From Vibrio gallaecicus (GTDB taxonomy: Bacteria; Pseudomonadota; Gammaproteobacteria; Enterobacterales; Vibrionaceae), in contig NZ_AP025490.1 in the NCBI RefSeq assembly GCF_024347495.1, positions 2,108,001 through 2,172,000 on the forward strand: a stretch of DNA of 64,000 bases. The letters run 5' to 3'. This document shows, in pieces, positions 9,107 through 18,694 of the stretch. Every line of letters begins with the position of its first letter. The first letter of the stretch is position 1. A program made the position numbers and the translations under genes. The notes under the pieces are model-generated. The model was not told the DNA's origin, searched no databases, and saw only the letters and a program-made list of their open reading frames with translations.

Positions 9107-9160
9107 CTAGACCTCTGAATTGTAAATGATTATTACTAACAAAAAGATTGATTGATAATA

Positions 9161-9177
9161 ATGTTATGTTATAACAT
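9161..9177. promoter_or_regulatory. Zur-type operator between divergent zinc genes
   Basis: The 17-bp sequence ATGTTATGTTATAACAT is an almost perfect palindrome. It matches the core of the gamma-proteobacterial Zur box (ATGTTATAWTATAACAT) at all but one position. It lies between the porin-aztC-aztB operon and aztD, 55 and 69 bases from the two starts, so one Zur dimer pair could shut both off when zinc is plentiful. Confidence 0.85.
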
Positions 9178-9245
9178 CTCACAAAGTCAATCATTCAATG
9201 AATACTTCTCATTCAACAATTCATAGATTTATAAAAGGAAGTTCT

Positions 9246-10538
9246 ATGCACTTTGCTCCAGGATTCTTCGGAAAAAGAACACTATTAACATTGTCAATCG
9301 CTGCATTTATCAGTGGTTGTTCTGATGGTGAAAACAAAGCCGACACAGGAACGCAAGATAGCCAACCTGATCACCAGGAAGAAAATGTAAGCCGAGTCGT
9401 GATTAGTGAAGCGGGTAGCAACAATGTTTATGTTTTAAATGCCAATAGTTTTGAAACCCTTGGGCAGTTTGCTTTGCTTAATGCACCTTCAGGGTTAAAA
9501 ACTAGCCCGGATGGTCGCTATGCATTGGCGCTTCAACGTAGCCAAGACACAGTAGAAATCATTGACAGTGGCGTTTATGCGGAAACTCATGGGGATCACT
9601 TCCACCTGCATGCAGATGAACCAGTACTGCTAAGCGATACGTACACGAGTCCAGCACCAACACACTACGACTTAGCCGACCATAAAACTGCACTGTTCTT
9701 TGATGGGAATGCAGAAGCTGGCTTAAACGCTGAATTGAAAATTTTGGATGACGCGACCATTGCGGGAGCAAGCCAGATCGCAAGCTACTCATTCACTTAT
9801 GCAATGCACAGCACAGCTCAAATCTTTGGCGAGCATGTTTTTACAGGCATCAAATCAGACCCTGCAGTCGGCGGGCTACCAGATCAAGTCGCAGCGCTTG
9901 AACTACATGGTGATCACTTCCATGGACCGACAGTTGCGAACGTCACCTGTCCTTCATTGCACGGCAGCGCACAATCAGAAACTCAAGTGGCATTCGCTTG
10001 TGATGACGGCGTCGTAGTAATCAGCGATCCTGGCGTAGCACCGCAGTACACTAAAATTGTTAATCCAGCATCTCTAGAGGCTGGTTCTCGCTTTGGTAAA
10101 GTTTTAGGCTTCAAAAACTCTGATAAATTACTTTTCGTAAGCCGCTCTCTACAAGCATTCCAGCTTAATCAGGGAGCATTGGAAGAAATCTCATGGAAAG
10201 AGACAAATGAGGAAGGATACCTAACTTACGCCAGCACAGAATCTGCATTCTTAGTGTTGTCTTCAACTGGTAAATTAAAGGTGTTTGACCCATCAACTAA
10301 CTTCACCCAAAGCGCCGAAGTGCAACTGTGGGAAACTGTACCAACTCTAGCTGAAGGTCAAAAATTCAGTATCAGTTACGATAAACGAAGCCACCATGTT
10401 TACGTAACCGACCCAACGAACAAGGTGATACTAGAAGTCGAGCTACATGAACAGCCAACAGTGAAAACACACCAACTGAGTTTTGTACCAGGTTTAATTA
10501 CTTGGGCAGGAACAACAAAAGAAGAGCACCACCACTAA
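9246..10538 (+). CDS. aztD: AztD-like zinc metallochaperone, beta-propeller lipoprotein
   Basis: The ATG at 9246 is preferred (430 residues) because it follows an AAGGAA ribosome site and gives a clean lipoprotein leader ending FISGC. An upstream ATG at 9198 would place 16 extra polar residues before it. The mature protein looks like a WD40/YVTN-type propeller: repeated NNVYVLNANSFETLGQF and SPDGRYAL blades. It carries the AztD metal motif HGDHFHLHADEP and a second HGDHFHGP, plus a His tail. AztD chaperones hand zinc to AztC in the periplasm; an AztC-like protein and a permease are encoded divergently. A lipobox would tether it to a membrane. Its expression is probably Zur-controlled through the shared operator. 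Confidence 0.87.
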   Translation: MHFAPGFFGKRTLLTLSIAAFISGCSDGENKADTGTQDSQPDHQEENVSRVVISEAGSNNVYVLNANSFETLGQFALLNAPSGLKTSPDGRYALALQRSQDTVEIIDSGVYAETHGDHFHLHADEPVLLSDTYTSPAPTHYDLADHKTALFFDGNAEAGLNAELKILDDATIAGASQIASYSFTYAMHSTAQIFGEHVFTGIKSDPAVGGLPDQVAALELHGDHFHGPTVANVTCPSLHGSAQSETQVAFACDDGVVVISDPGVAPQYTKIVNPASLEAGSRFGKVLGFKNSDKLLFVSRSLQAFQLNQGALEEISWKETNEEGYLTYASTESAFLVLSSTGKLKVFDPSTNFTQSAEVQLWETVPTLAEGQKFSISYDKRSHHVYVTDPTNKVILEVELHEQPTVKTHQLSFVPGLITWAGTTKEEHHH

Positions 10539-10576
10539 TCATTAGGTGCTGAAAATAATCAAATTATGTAGATAAC

Positions 10577-10607
10577 AAAACAGCGCAGCTAAACACTGCG
10601 CTGTTTT
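10577..10607. terminator. Bidirectional rho-independent terminator
   Basis: A 12-bp perfect stem (10577-10588 with 10596-10607, core CAGCGCAG) with a 7-base loop and A/T-rich outer arms. It lies between the convergent aztD and chemoreceptor genes. Confidence 0.88.
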
Positions 10608-10626
10608 TAATTAGAAATTACTCACA

Positions 10627-12186
10627 CTAGATTCTAAATGAACCAACATGTCGGTCTAACACTTGAGATAAGTCTGCAAGTTTTTGACTCGATTGTTCAA
10701 GTTTCTCACTCGCGTCCAAGCCATTTTTAACAGACGTGTTGACTATATCCATATTCATATTGATCTCGTTCGCCACCGCTGATTGTTCCTCTGTTGCTGT
10801 AGCGACTTGAGTATTGATATCTAAAATAGCTAAGACTTGCATCGATATTTTTTCCAATGCTTGGCGTGCCATGTCCGTTTCAGTTGTCCCTTCTTCAATC
10901 AAGTTTTTACTATTACTCATTGAATTAACAGCATTTTGAGCTTCGGTTTGTAGCTGATTAATCATAGTGTCAATTTCGTCTGTTGACTGCGCTGTCTTGG
11001 TTGCAAGGTTACGCACTTCATCAGCAACTACAGCAAAGCCTCGGCCAGCATCCCCCGCACGTGCCGCTTCAATCGCAGCGTTTAGCGCAAGTAAATTCGT
11101 TTGCTCGGAAATACCTCTGATAACATCCAGAATGGTACCTATCGATTGAGTATTACCTGCAAGGCTCACTATTATGTTGGATGCACTATTCATTTCAGCT
11201 TCGAGGTTAGCAATTGCAGTCGTTGTTCTCTCAATAGTGTTATGCCCTTCTTGAGTCTCACTAGATGCCGTATTTGCTGCACTTGCAGCATTAGCTGCAC
11301 TCGTCGCAATTTCATTCACCGTTGCAATCATTTCATTCATAGAGGTCACCACCAGCATGGTTTGCTCGTTTTGTTCTTGTCCTCTTTGCAAAGCTTGCTG
11401 TGACTGTTCACGTAGTGAGATAGCAGTACCATTCAATTCAACGCCAGTATTCACAGTTTGCGTAATGATCTCATGCACTTTTCCAACAAACACATTAAAA
11501 GCCGAAGATATTTGAGCCACTTCGTCATTGCCTTTAATCGGAAGTCGAACCGCTAAATCACCATCACCTTTAGAAATGTCCTGCAGCGTACTTTTTAACA
11601 CTAAGAGAGGTTGCATCAATTTGCTTAATAAAAGCGAAAGGATCACAAGACAAACAATAAAAATAATCACCATTGAAGTAAGTTGGTACGTGACTATTCC
11701 ATTTGTTGCTTGGCTTACCTCTGTAATGGGAATACCGATATCAAAAGTACCGTACAATTGACCATTGACATAAATTGGAGCCATTATGTCAAACACCCAT
11801 ACCTTCTGAACATCTGCATACCATTTAGAATATTGCGGTACACCTTTAGTTGCACCTTCTACGGTGTAACTGTCTTTATAAACTTTGTTTAGCTTATTCT
11901 TGTCACTGTGCGCTATTGCAGTAACATTACTATCAATAACAATGGCATATGTCACATCTGAGCGTTGCTTTAGTTCATCAACAAGTTTTTGTAGATCTCG
12001 TACGGGATCGCTTGAATTCTCTAGAATGTATTCTGCATTACCTGCCAAAAAGTCAGCTTGCACTTGAGATTTTTGCAAAATTATCTCATCAATTTTTTCA
12101 CTAGAAATGAGATACGTTGATGCCATGCTAGCGGCAACTGCGATGCCAAACATGATAAAAACAGCTAATAGGATTATTCTTTTCAT
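10627..12186 (-). CDS. Methyl-accepting chemotaxis protein
   Basis: A 519-residue chemoreceptor. One membrane helix lies near residues 5-25. A periplasmic sensor of about 140 residues follows; its [21 protein letters not shown] segment suggests a single-Cache-like fold. A second helix is near 170-190, then a HAMP domain ([28 protein letters not shown]). The cytoplasmic part is a long coiled coil with the conserved hairpin tip: [32 protein letters not shown], given here as a region about residues 365-395. There is no C-terminal CheR-binding pentapeptide. Ligand unknown. It has its own promoter region and a terminator downstream. Confidence 0.93.
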   Translation of the reverse strand: MKRIILLAVFIMFGIAVAASMASTYLISSEKIDEIILQKSQVQADFLAGNAEYILENSSDPVRDLQKLVDELKQRSDVTYAIVIDSNVTAIAHSDKNKLNKVYKDSYTVEGATKGVPQYSKWYADVQKVWVFDIMAPIYVNGQLYGTFDIGIPITEVSQATNGIVTYQLTSMVIIFIVCLVILSLLLSKLMQPLLVLKSTLQDISKGDGDLAVRLPIKGNDEVAQISSAFNVFVGKVHEIITQTVNTGVELNGTAISLREQSQQALQRGQEQNEQTMLVVTSMNEMIATVNEIATSAANAASAANTASSETQEGHNTIERTTTAIANLEAEMNSASNIIVSLAGNTQSIGTILDVIRGISEQTNLLALNAAIEAARAGDAGRGFAVVADEVRNLATKTAQSTDEIDTMINQLQTEAQNAVNSMSNSKNLIEEGTTETDMARQALEKISMQVLAILDINTQVATATEEQSAVANEINMNMDIVNTSVKNGLDASEKLEQSSQKLADLSQVLDRHVGSFRI

Positions 12187-12820
12187 TTATATTGCCTCGA
12201 TGCAATTTTGTTAAAACCTTAAGAAAGAGACCTAATTTCATGATTTACTTCGCAACATTAGGGCTAGCTACCGCTACTTTATCCCCATAGATTCCTACAG
12301 CTTTAACAAAATAACCCAAAAAGCATACCGCTATCACATTTATACTGGTAATAAGTCCTTACACATTTATATCAATTACTTTCCAATTAAAGATAAAAGC
12401 CATAATACAACTTCGATTTAAATCTCATACCTTCTTATAAAGTTTCTATATCAGATTAGTTGTTTAAGCAGATACAGCTGCAAGAGTTGTGGTTCGAGAG
12501 CAATAATAACTGGCGTTGCCAAAAGAAAAACGACTGCCTATTAACGCTATAAATATTCATATCGTTATCTATGCTCTACCCTCTGGATTTTCCGAAGGAG
12601 CTCTTGTGTTGGAAAATACTTCAGGGGGCTAAGTAGTACTCTGCTGTTGCAACCATTCAAAAATTGCTTGGTGAGATACCTAGAATGTATGGAGTTATCT
12701 ATAATTTTATTAATCTGTTATTTAAAAAGAGCGGATTCCCTTTGAAAAACCTACTTAAGACTATACTGATTTAGTGCCACCTGTATTTCACCCAATAAGC
12801 ATAGGTAACCTTCTATAGGT
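12187..12820. other. 634-bp gene-free region between divergent chemoreceptor and cyclase genes
   Basis: AT-rich spacer that must hold the two divergent promoters. Near 12650-12770 one frame stays open for about 45 codons (reading ..ATIQKLLGEIPRMYG..) but it has no start or ribosome site and no recognisable relative. It may be a gene relic. I see no RNA gene, repeat or clear operator. Confidence 0.5.
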
Positions 12821-14170
12821 ATGAAAAAGTTAAAATCACGCACCTTTATTCCGGTCAAGTCATTGACTCACATAGTCGCGTGGCTCTTGTTTGCTATGGT
12901 AGTTGCATTGGCTAGTTGCCTATTGTTTTTTTTAAATTCACTCGATCAGATTACTACCGATGAATTAGACCAGCGGGTTCATTTAGCGCAAAAGCTTGAA
13001 GCCAATCATGGTCGAGATATTCTCGAAGAGTATACATATTGGGATGAAACTTATTTGAAGGTAGTCATTGAAAATGATGCTAACTGGATTGAAAACAATT
13101 CAGGAAACTACTTGATGGAAAAAAGTGATCATGATTTTAGTGTTGGGGTTATAGAGGGAGATAAAGAAGCTTATTTCATTAAAGGCGTTGATGCTCAAAA
13201 CCTAAGCTTTGATGAAATAAAGAACTCACTTTTTGAATTGATGAATTTAGCACAACAGCACAAGACAGAGACTCAATTAGCTCACGGGCTGTTTCGTTTT
13301 AATTCGGATGTTTATCATATCGTTGGTGGTCCATTAATCGATGAAGGATTGAAAAGCCCGATACAAGGGACCTTTTTAGCCCTCGGGAGACGTATTGACA
13401 CAGAGTATTTGAGTGAGCTTGAGAAGAATTATCAGCTATTCGACCTTAAACTAAGCTACAGCCCTAAAGGTCTCAAATACTTTACAGCCCTACTTGCACC
13501 TTCTGGAAATGCCATTGCATATTTATCATGGAAGCCTCAACTGCCGAGTCGGGATATTATTCCAGTAATAATTCTCATATCTATACTATTTACTTTCATT
13601 ATTACGAGTGTAATGAAAATTCTTCTCCAAAAAGAACAAGCTAGCCGAGAAGAATATGAGGATAAACTCTTTCTCGAAGCCACTACCGACTCTCTTACTA
13701 AAGTGAATAATCGACGCTACTTTATGGAAATAGGCTCAAGAGAGCTTAATGCCTATAAACGCCTAGATGAGGGGCTCTTTACCGTTTTAGTCCTTGATAT
13801 TGACCACTTTAAAGCGATTAATGACCAGCATGGTCATAGTGTAGGTGATAAAGCTTTAACGCATTTTGCTCAACTTTGTCTCAAAGAACTCAGGGAATCT
13901 GATATTTTTGGCAGAATTGGAGGGGAAGAATTTGCAGTTGTTCTACCAAATACGAACCTTGAAAAAGCCATCGAAGTCGCTAATCGAATTCGAGCGCTCG
14001 TTGCCCAAACTCCCTTTGTTTCAAAAGACAAGCCACTCCATTTAACCGTGAGTATTGGAGTCTCCGTTCTGACTAAACATGACCAATTAGAAGTCTTGAT
14101 TGAGAAAGCAGATAAAGCTTTGTATGACGCTAAAAATGAAGGAAGAAATAGAGTCGTTATTTACAGTTAG
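12821..14170 (+). CDS. Diguanylate cyclase with CHASE4-like periplasmic sensor
   Basis: The 449-residue protein has a membrane helix near residues 17-38 and a periplasmic domain of about 210 residues, then a second helix near 245-265. The periplasmic part has the CHASE4-type start (EEYTYWDETY). The C-terminal GGDEF domain is complete: DSLTKVNNRRYF, DIDHFKAINDQHGHSVGD and GRIGGEEFAVVLP, with GGEEF as the active loop. An RxxD inhibitory site is present upstream of it (RESD, ending one residue before the IFGRIGG strand). It should make cyclic di-GMP in response to an unknown signal. The convergent neighbour encodes a likely phosphodiesterase, so the pair may set opposing local control. Confidence 0.92.
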   Translation: MKKLKSRTFIPVKSLTHIVAWLLFAMVVALASCLLFFLNSLDQITTDELDQRVHLAQKLEANHGRDILEEYTYWDETYLKVVIENDANWIENNSGNYLMEKSDHDFSVGVIEGDKEAYFIKGVDAQNLSFDEIKNSLFELMNLAQQHKTETQLAHGLFRFNSDVYHIVGGPLIDEGLKSPIQGTFLALGRRIDTEYLSELEKNYQLFDLKLSYSPKGLKYFTALLAPSGNAIAYLSWKPQLPSRDIIPVIILISILFTFIITSVMKILLQKEQASREEYEDKLFLEATTDSLTKVNNRRYFMEIGSRELNAYKRLDEGLFTVLVLDIDHFKAINDQHGHSVGDKALTHFAQLCLKELRESDIFGRIGGEEFAVVLPNTNLEKAIEVANRIRALVAQTPFVSKDKPLHLTVSIGVSVLTKHDQLEVLIEKADKALYDAKNEGRNRVVIYS

Positions 14171-14175
14171 CTTGA

Positions 14176-14214
14176 GTTTTGGTTTTGGTTTTGGTTTTGG
14201 TTTTGGTTTTGGTT
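14176..14214. repeat. GGTTTT hexamer tandem repeat
   Basis: Five perfect GGTTTT units (14181-14210) with partial units on both sides, 39 bases in total. It starts five bases after the cyclase stop codon and lies in the gap to the convergent EAL gene. The plus strand carries six GG tracts separated by four T, which could fold as a two-layer G-quadruplex. Tandem repeats of this kind often vary in copy number. Confidence 0.95.
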
Positions 14215-14282
14215 ACCCATTTATAGATTCAATTACAAACAAGTAATCAAAAGAAAACCAATTTATTAATAAAAAGAAAGAA

Positions 14283-16205
14283 TTAGCTAAAGTAGCTCTT
14301 CTCAAATAAATCCGCAGTAACTGGCTTACCGTAAAGATAGCCTTGACCATAATCACACTCTTCAGATTTTATGAAGTCATCTTGAGCTTGCGTTTCAACC
14401 CCTTCAGCAATGACATGCATGTCTAACTTCTTACCAATCGCAATGATCGCTTTAGAGAGCTCTCTATCCTGCTCATTTTTTTCTATATTGGTGATAAAAC
14501 AGCGATCAATTTTAAGGGTATTAAAAGAATATTTCTGCAAATAACTCAATGATGAATACCCAGTCCCGAAGTCATCCAATGACACCCGTACCCCGAATTG
14601 TTGTAGTTTCTTAATCGTGTGCTGCGCAACATGTTCATCTTGCAACAAAATACCTTCAGTGATCTCTATTTCCAACGCCGATGCTGGCAAGTTGTACAAA
14701 CTTAAAAGGTTTTCTATATGTTCCGCAAAACTCGAATTCCTAAATTGAACTGGCGAAATATTAATCGCAATTCGAAAGTTTTGGGGTTGTATGACAAACC
14801 ATTTAGCGGCTTGAGCAATCGCGGTATGTAATACAAAATTACCGATCTCATTTATCTGCCCATTACGCTCAGCCAAGTTGATAAACTGATCTGGTGGTAC
14901 ATTACCTAAAATAGGGTTATTCCAACGCAATAAAGCCTCAGCTCCAATCACTTTATTATTTTTAAGACAGAAGAAAGGTTGGTAGTTAAGGCTCAACTCT
15001 CCATTTTTTAGGGCATCGACTAAATTTGATTCAAGGTGATATCGCTGCTCAATATTTAACTGAGTTTGTTTCGTAAAAAATGTGTACGGGGAGCCATTAA
15101 CCTTGCTAATGTCCATCGCAGCTCCTGCTTTCTGGATCAGCTCAGCCGCATTTTCAGAGTCTGACGGAGCTTGGGCGATACCCATACAGCAAGGGATGGT
15201 TATGGTAAATTCTGCAATCGTAAACGGAGTATTACTGCTTGTAATAATCTGATTAATCAATTGAATCTCATCAGTTGAGTCACACTTAGGTTGTGCGATG
15301 ACAAATTCAGCACCCGCAACCCTAGCAAATAGAGTATCACTACTTAAAAAGCTCTGAACACGTTGAGTAAAGAGCTGCAATAATTTATCGCCAACCACAT
15401 AACCGTAGCTATTATTGATCGACTTAAAGTTCCTTAGTCCGAAATAGATCACCGTTGTATTCGCTGGAATGGAAGCATTTAACTGTTGAGTCAGGGAACT
15501 TATAAAACTTAAACGATTAGGTAAACCTGTGAGAGCATCATAACTTTTGTAGTAATCCACAGAGTCTTCTATAACTCTGCGTTCCTCTATCTCTTTAATC
15601 AGTTTTTCACTCAACTTTGCCAGCTCTGTGGTTCTTTTCTGAACATTATTTTCAAGTATCTGATTCAGATATTGCAACTCAGACTGTTGATACAAATGCG
15701 CTAAATTAGCATTTATGCCATTTTGAAAACGTTCCAATAATTGCCGATAAGATTGACTGTATTCTCGCTCTTGATTATCTAACATGCATATCGTGCCAAA
15801 TGGGGTCTTATTCGGCCAAGTCAAAGGCAAACCACAGTAGGCTATCATTCCTAGCTTAATATCTGGGTTCTGGTCCCATTCAGGATCCTTAAGAGCGTTC
15901 GGTATATGCAGTTCACTCTGATTTTTAATGACCGTTTCACAGTAAAGCCCATTTCCTAGAACTTCACTATCATGTCGATTATAAGGGTTGCCTTGAGTAT
16001 TACTCGTCGTAAAGACTGAAATATCAGTCGCTGTTACTTTCATTATTAGCACAGCAGGGCTATCGACAATTTCAGCTAATAGGTCAAGTGTCTTCTGCCA
16101 ACCATTGAACATATCATCAGGTACGTCGATCTGAGATGTATTAATATCCACATGACCGAATAGGTGATCATATTGCAGCTTTTTTAGCTCGGCTTTATAG
16201 GGCAT
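14283..16205 (-). CDS. GAF-GGDEF-EAL protein, likely cyclic di-GMP phosphodiesterase
   Basis: A 640-residue soluble protein. An N-terminal GAF-like sensor spans about residues 20-175, then a coiled coil (QILENNVQKRTTELAKLSEK). A GGDEF domain follows at about 220-375; its active loop reads AGAEF, so it is degenerate and probably does not make cyclic di-GMP, though it may bind GTP. The EAL domain (about 385-635) looks intact: GAEALLRW, NISPVQFR, LEIEITEG, DDFGTGYSSLSYL and a final EGVET. No membrane segment is seen. The expected reaction is hydrolysis of cyclic di-GMP to pGpG. It faces the cyclase gene across a short spacer with the GGTTTT repeat. Confidence 0.92.
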   Translation of the reverse strand: MPYKAELKKLQYDHLFGHVDINTSQIDVPDDMFNGWQKTLDLLAEIVDSPAVLIMKVTATDISVFTTSNTQGNPYNRHDSEVLGNGLYCETVIKNQSELHIPNALKDPEWDQNPDIKLGMIAYCGLPLTWPNKTPFGTICMLDNQEREYSQSYRQLLERFQNGINANLAHLYQQSELQYLNQILENNVQKRTTELAKLSEKLIKEIEERRVIEDSVDYYKSYDALTGLPNRLSFISSLTQQLNASIPANTTVIYFGLRNFKSINNSYGYVVGDKLLQLFTQRVQSFLSSDTLFARVAGAEFVIAQPKCDSTDEIQLINQIITSSNTPFTIAEFTITIPCCMGIAQAPSDSENAAELIQKAGAAMDISKVNGSPYTFFTKQTQLNIEQRYHLESNLVDALKNGELSLNYQPFFCLKNNKVIGAEALLRWNNPILGNVPPDQFINLAERNGQINEIGNFVLHTAIAQAAKWFVIQPQNFRIAINISPVQFRNSSFAEHIENLLSLYNLPASALEIEITEGILLQDEHVAQHTIKKLQQFGVRVSLDDFGTGYSSLSYLQKYSFNTLKIDRCFITNIEKNEQDRELSKAIIAIGKKLDMHVIAEGVETQAQDDFIKSEECDYGQGYLYGKPVTADLFEKSYFS

Positions 16206-16670
16206 TAAATTACATCCTTGGATTTTTCACTGCTAATAAATTTAGTGACTAAGTAAGAGTATGTGGAATTTATTCTTTTAAGTCATGTATATAAGTATAT
16301 TAATTAGAATAGGCACTGCAATTAGTTCATAGTCTTATTGTTAGTGTTAATCACTTCACGCTTATAATGATGATGGTCAGTAATAAGGAATTATACAAGC
16401 AACTCATCCTCATTCATTCGAAGAGAAGCACCGTAACTTTGCCCCTACTCTTTTGAGCGAATAGGCACTCAATAATTAGCTAATAACCAAATTTATTTTC
16501 TAATGAAAAAATCGCACGATTCACTATCTGAGAAACCGGCAAAAGGGTGTGAAGAATAAGCAATGGAACTTACTCTTTGATGATTTTGAAAAATATAGAA
16601 GGGACAATCATAGTTCCATCATTTAGAGACTATAATGAATGAAAAGCTTGTTTAAGGTGTAAATATCAAC
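16206..16670. other. 465-bp spacer between divergent EAL and binding-protein genes
   Basis: AT-rich sequence with no supported ORF, repeat or hairpin. It must contain the promoters of both neighbours. No operator of a known type was recognised. Confidence 0.5.
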
Positions 16671-17366
16671 ATGATAAGTAGATTCTTTCTATTAGCTGTA
16701 ACACTTCTGATTTCTCTTAAGTCATATTCGTTTGAAGATATGTTCTTTATCGTCCCTGTTTTTCCGCCTTACACTCAATTAGACTCTGACTCCCTTCCCT
16801 CAGGCATTGGAACAGATGCAGTCAAACAAGTTCTGGATTCTATGGGAGTTAATTATACGATTACTATATCGTCGAACCATGGTCGCGCATTACAAGAGGT
16901 CCGAAAGCAACATTCTGACGGTTTCTTTATGGCATCACAAAATTCAGAACGAGATAAATACGCTGAGTTTTCAGAGCCTTTAATGTCCAACCGCTGGGTT
17001 TGGGTTATTCGCCAAGAAAATGCGCAAAACTTTAACCCCAGCGATCCAATGTTTAAAAAACGCTCGACAGTCGCGAGCTTGCTCAATACCAACACACACC
17101 ACTGGTTAAAAGTCAGTGGCTTTACATCTGTACACGCTGCCACATCAGTTCGAGGTCTTAAAGATAAGCTAGACTCAGGAGCAATAACTGCCATATTAAT
17201 TGCTGAAATGACTTTTCTTGATACCGTGGACCAGATAAGTGATTACGAAATCATCTTAGAACAAGAGAAAGAGTTTGGTCTTTATATTTCTAAGCATTTC
17301 CTAAGTGATAACCCAGGCTTTATGTCCAAGCTGAATCAGGCAATTCGGACATATCGGGAGCACTAG
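16671..17366 (+). CDS. Solo periplasmic substrate-binding-like protein
   Basis: A 231-residue secreted protein: signal peptide to about residue 20, then a compact type II periplasmic binding fold similar to family 3 amino-acid binding proteins. Motifs seen are PPYTQLDSDSLPSGIGTDAVKQVLDSMG (positions about 30-57), DGFFMASQNSERDKYAEFSEPL, and a late ILEQEKEFGLYISK. There is no transporter gene beside it, and proteins of this small size often act as sensors or orphan binding proteins in Vibrio. It is a single-gene unit between unrelated neighbours. The ligand is unknown. Confidence 0.75.
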   Translation: MISRFFLLAVTLLISLKSYSFEDMFFIVPVFPPYTQLDSDSLPSGIGTDAVKQVLDSMGVNYTITISSNHGRALQEVRKQHSDGFFMASQNSERDKYAEFSEPLMSNRWVWVIRQENAQNFNPSDPMFKKRSTVASLLNTNTHHWLKVSGFTSVHAATSVRGLKDKLDSGAITAILIAEMTFLDTVDQISDYEIILEQEKEFGLYISKHFLSDNPGFMSKLNQAIRTYREH

Positions 17367-17439
17367 CTCCCTATTAAAAGTCTCGGCATATTTGCTAGTG
17401 AGCATTAAAGTTCACCTACATAAACTTTGTTAACTGCAC

Positions 17440-18618
17440 TTACTTATTCAAATTTATAACCGCACTTTTCAGTAACTCCAATGATGCTTGAATTTGCTCC
17501 AGAGGTGCAGCAAAGTTCATGCGGTAGAAGTTGGCGTCTGGTTCGCCGAACCAGGTTCCCGGTGTTAATGCCATTTTTGCATCATTCACTAGTAATGTTT
17601 TGAGCTCTCCGGTTTCTAGGCCCAAGCCAGTAAAATCAAACCATATTTGGTTAGTACCTTCTGGCTTAAACACTTTCACATGTGGCATATGCTGTGAAAT
17701 AAAGTCCATAATCCAGTCACGGTTGTTTTGTGTGTATTCAACAAATTGGTTGAACCACTCTTCTCCGTGTTGATATGCGGCTATCGTTGCGTAAGTAGTA
17801 AATGCATTACCGTGGTCAAGCGACATTGAAGCAACCGTTGCTTTAATTACATCTTTTAATTCACTGTTTGTAGTGTAAATATAGCCATTCGAAATACTAT
17901 TAAGACCAAAGTTCTTTGCTGGCGAGCCAATAATTGTGATGGTGTTTTCGTAATCAAAAGAAGCGATGCTAGTGAAATCTGCTCCGTCAAAGACGATATC
18001 GCCATGCACCTCGTCACTCACAATGAGTGTTTGAGTTTTCTCAGCAATCTCTACCATTTTTTCAAGTTCGTGTTTTGACCAAACGCGACCTACAGGATTA
18101 TGAGGGTTACATAGCAGTACCATTTTCACGTTTTCGTCACGAAGCTGGTTCTCAAAAGCTTCATAATCCATCACATAACGATCATTCTCGATTTTTAGCG
18201 TATTACTAATAGCGGTTCTGTCTGCTGATTCAATTAAGCGTCGAAACTGATGATAAACCGGAGTCTGGATAAGTACCCCTTCGCCTTTTTCAGTGAACTC
18301 ACGAATGAGTAATGCAATCGCACTTAGTACACCTGGCACTTGAACAAACGATTTCATGTCAAGCGTCAAACCATGACGCTTTTTATTCCAAGCAGAGATC
18401 CCTGCAAATACGGTCTCTGAGTCAAACTCATAGGAATAAGTCTCGCGGCTTACCAAATGCTGCATAGCTTGAGTGATTGGAGAAGCAATTGGAAACTCCA
18501 TATCTGCAATCCAATATGGAGTAACTTCATCTGAGCCGTAAACTTGGCTTAGCATATCGCTATCGTGTTTGATAAATTTATTTGCGGCGGTTGGGTTGTT
18601 TGTAAAGGCTTTAAACAT
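17440..18618 (-). CDS. MalY/PatB-family PLP-dependent C-S lyase or aminotransferase
   Basis: A 392-residue fold type I PLP enzyme. Motifs include PYWIADMEFPIA near the N-terminus, LLCNPHNPVGRVW, IVSDEVHGDIVFDG and the PLP lysine in IIGSPAKNFGLNS (Lys235). The N-terminal ADM(E/D)F and SDE(V/I)H strings are typical of PatB/MalY cystathionine beta-lyases. The likely reaction is cleavage of C-S bonds in cystathionine or cysteine conjugates; aminotransferase activity is the alternative. The following genes upstream on the same strand (SnoaL-like and EamA) may be co-transcribed, with gaps of 76 and 45 bases. Confidence 0.87.
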   Translation of the reverse strand: MFKAFTNNPTAANKFIKHDSDMLSQVYGSDEVTPYWIADMEFPIASPITQAMQHLVSRETYSYEFDSETVFAGISAWNKKRHGLTLDMKSFVQVPGVLSAIALLIREFTEKGEGVLIQTPVYHQFRRLIESADRTAISNTLKIENDRYVMDYEAFENQLRDENVKMVLLCNPHNPVGRVWSKHELEKMVEIAEKTQTLIVSDEVHGDIVFDGADFTSIASFDYENTITIIGSPAKNFGLNSISNGYIYTTNSELKDVIKATVASMSLDHGNAFTTYATIAAYQHGEEWFNQFVEYTQNNRDWIMDFISQHMPHVKVFKPEGTNQIWFDFTGLGLETGELKTLLVNDAKMALTPGTWFGEPDANFYRMNFAAPLEQIQASLELLKSAVINLNK

Positions 18619-18694
18619 GATTTCTTCTCTGCATTTTTGGTTCGTACTAATAAGACGAATAAACTGCGCAAAAGATGCAAAATATTTTCAGGTA

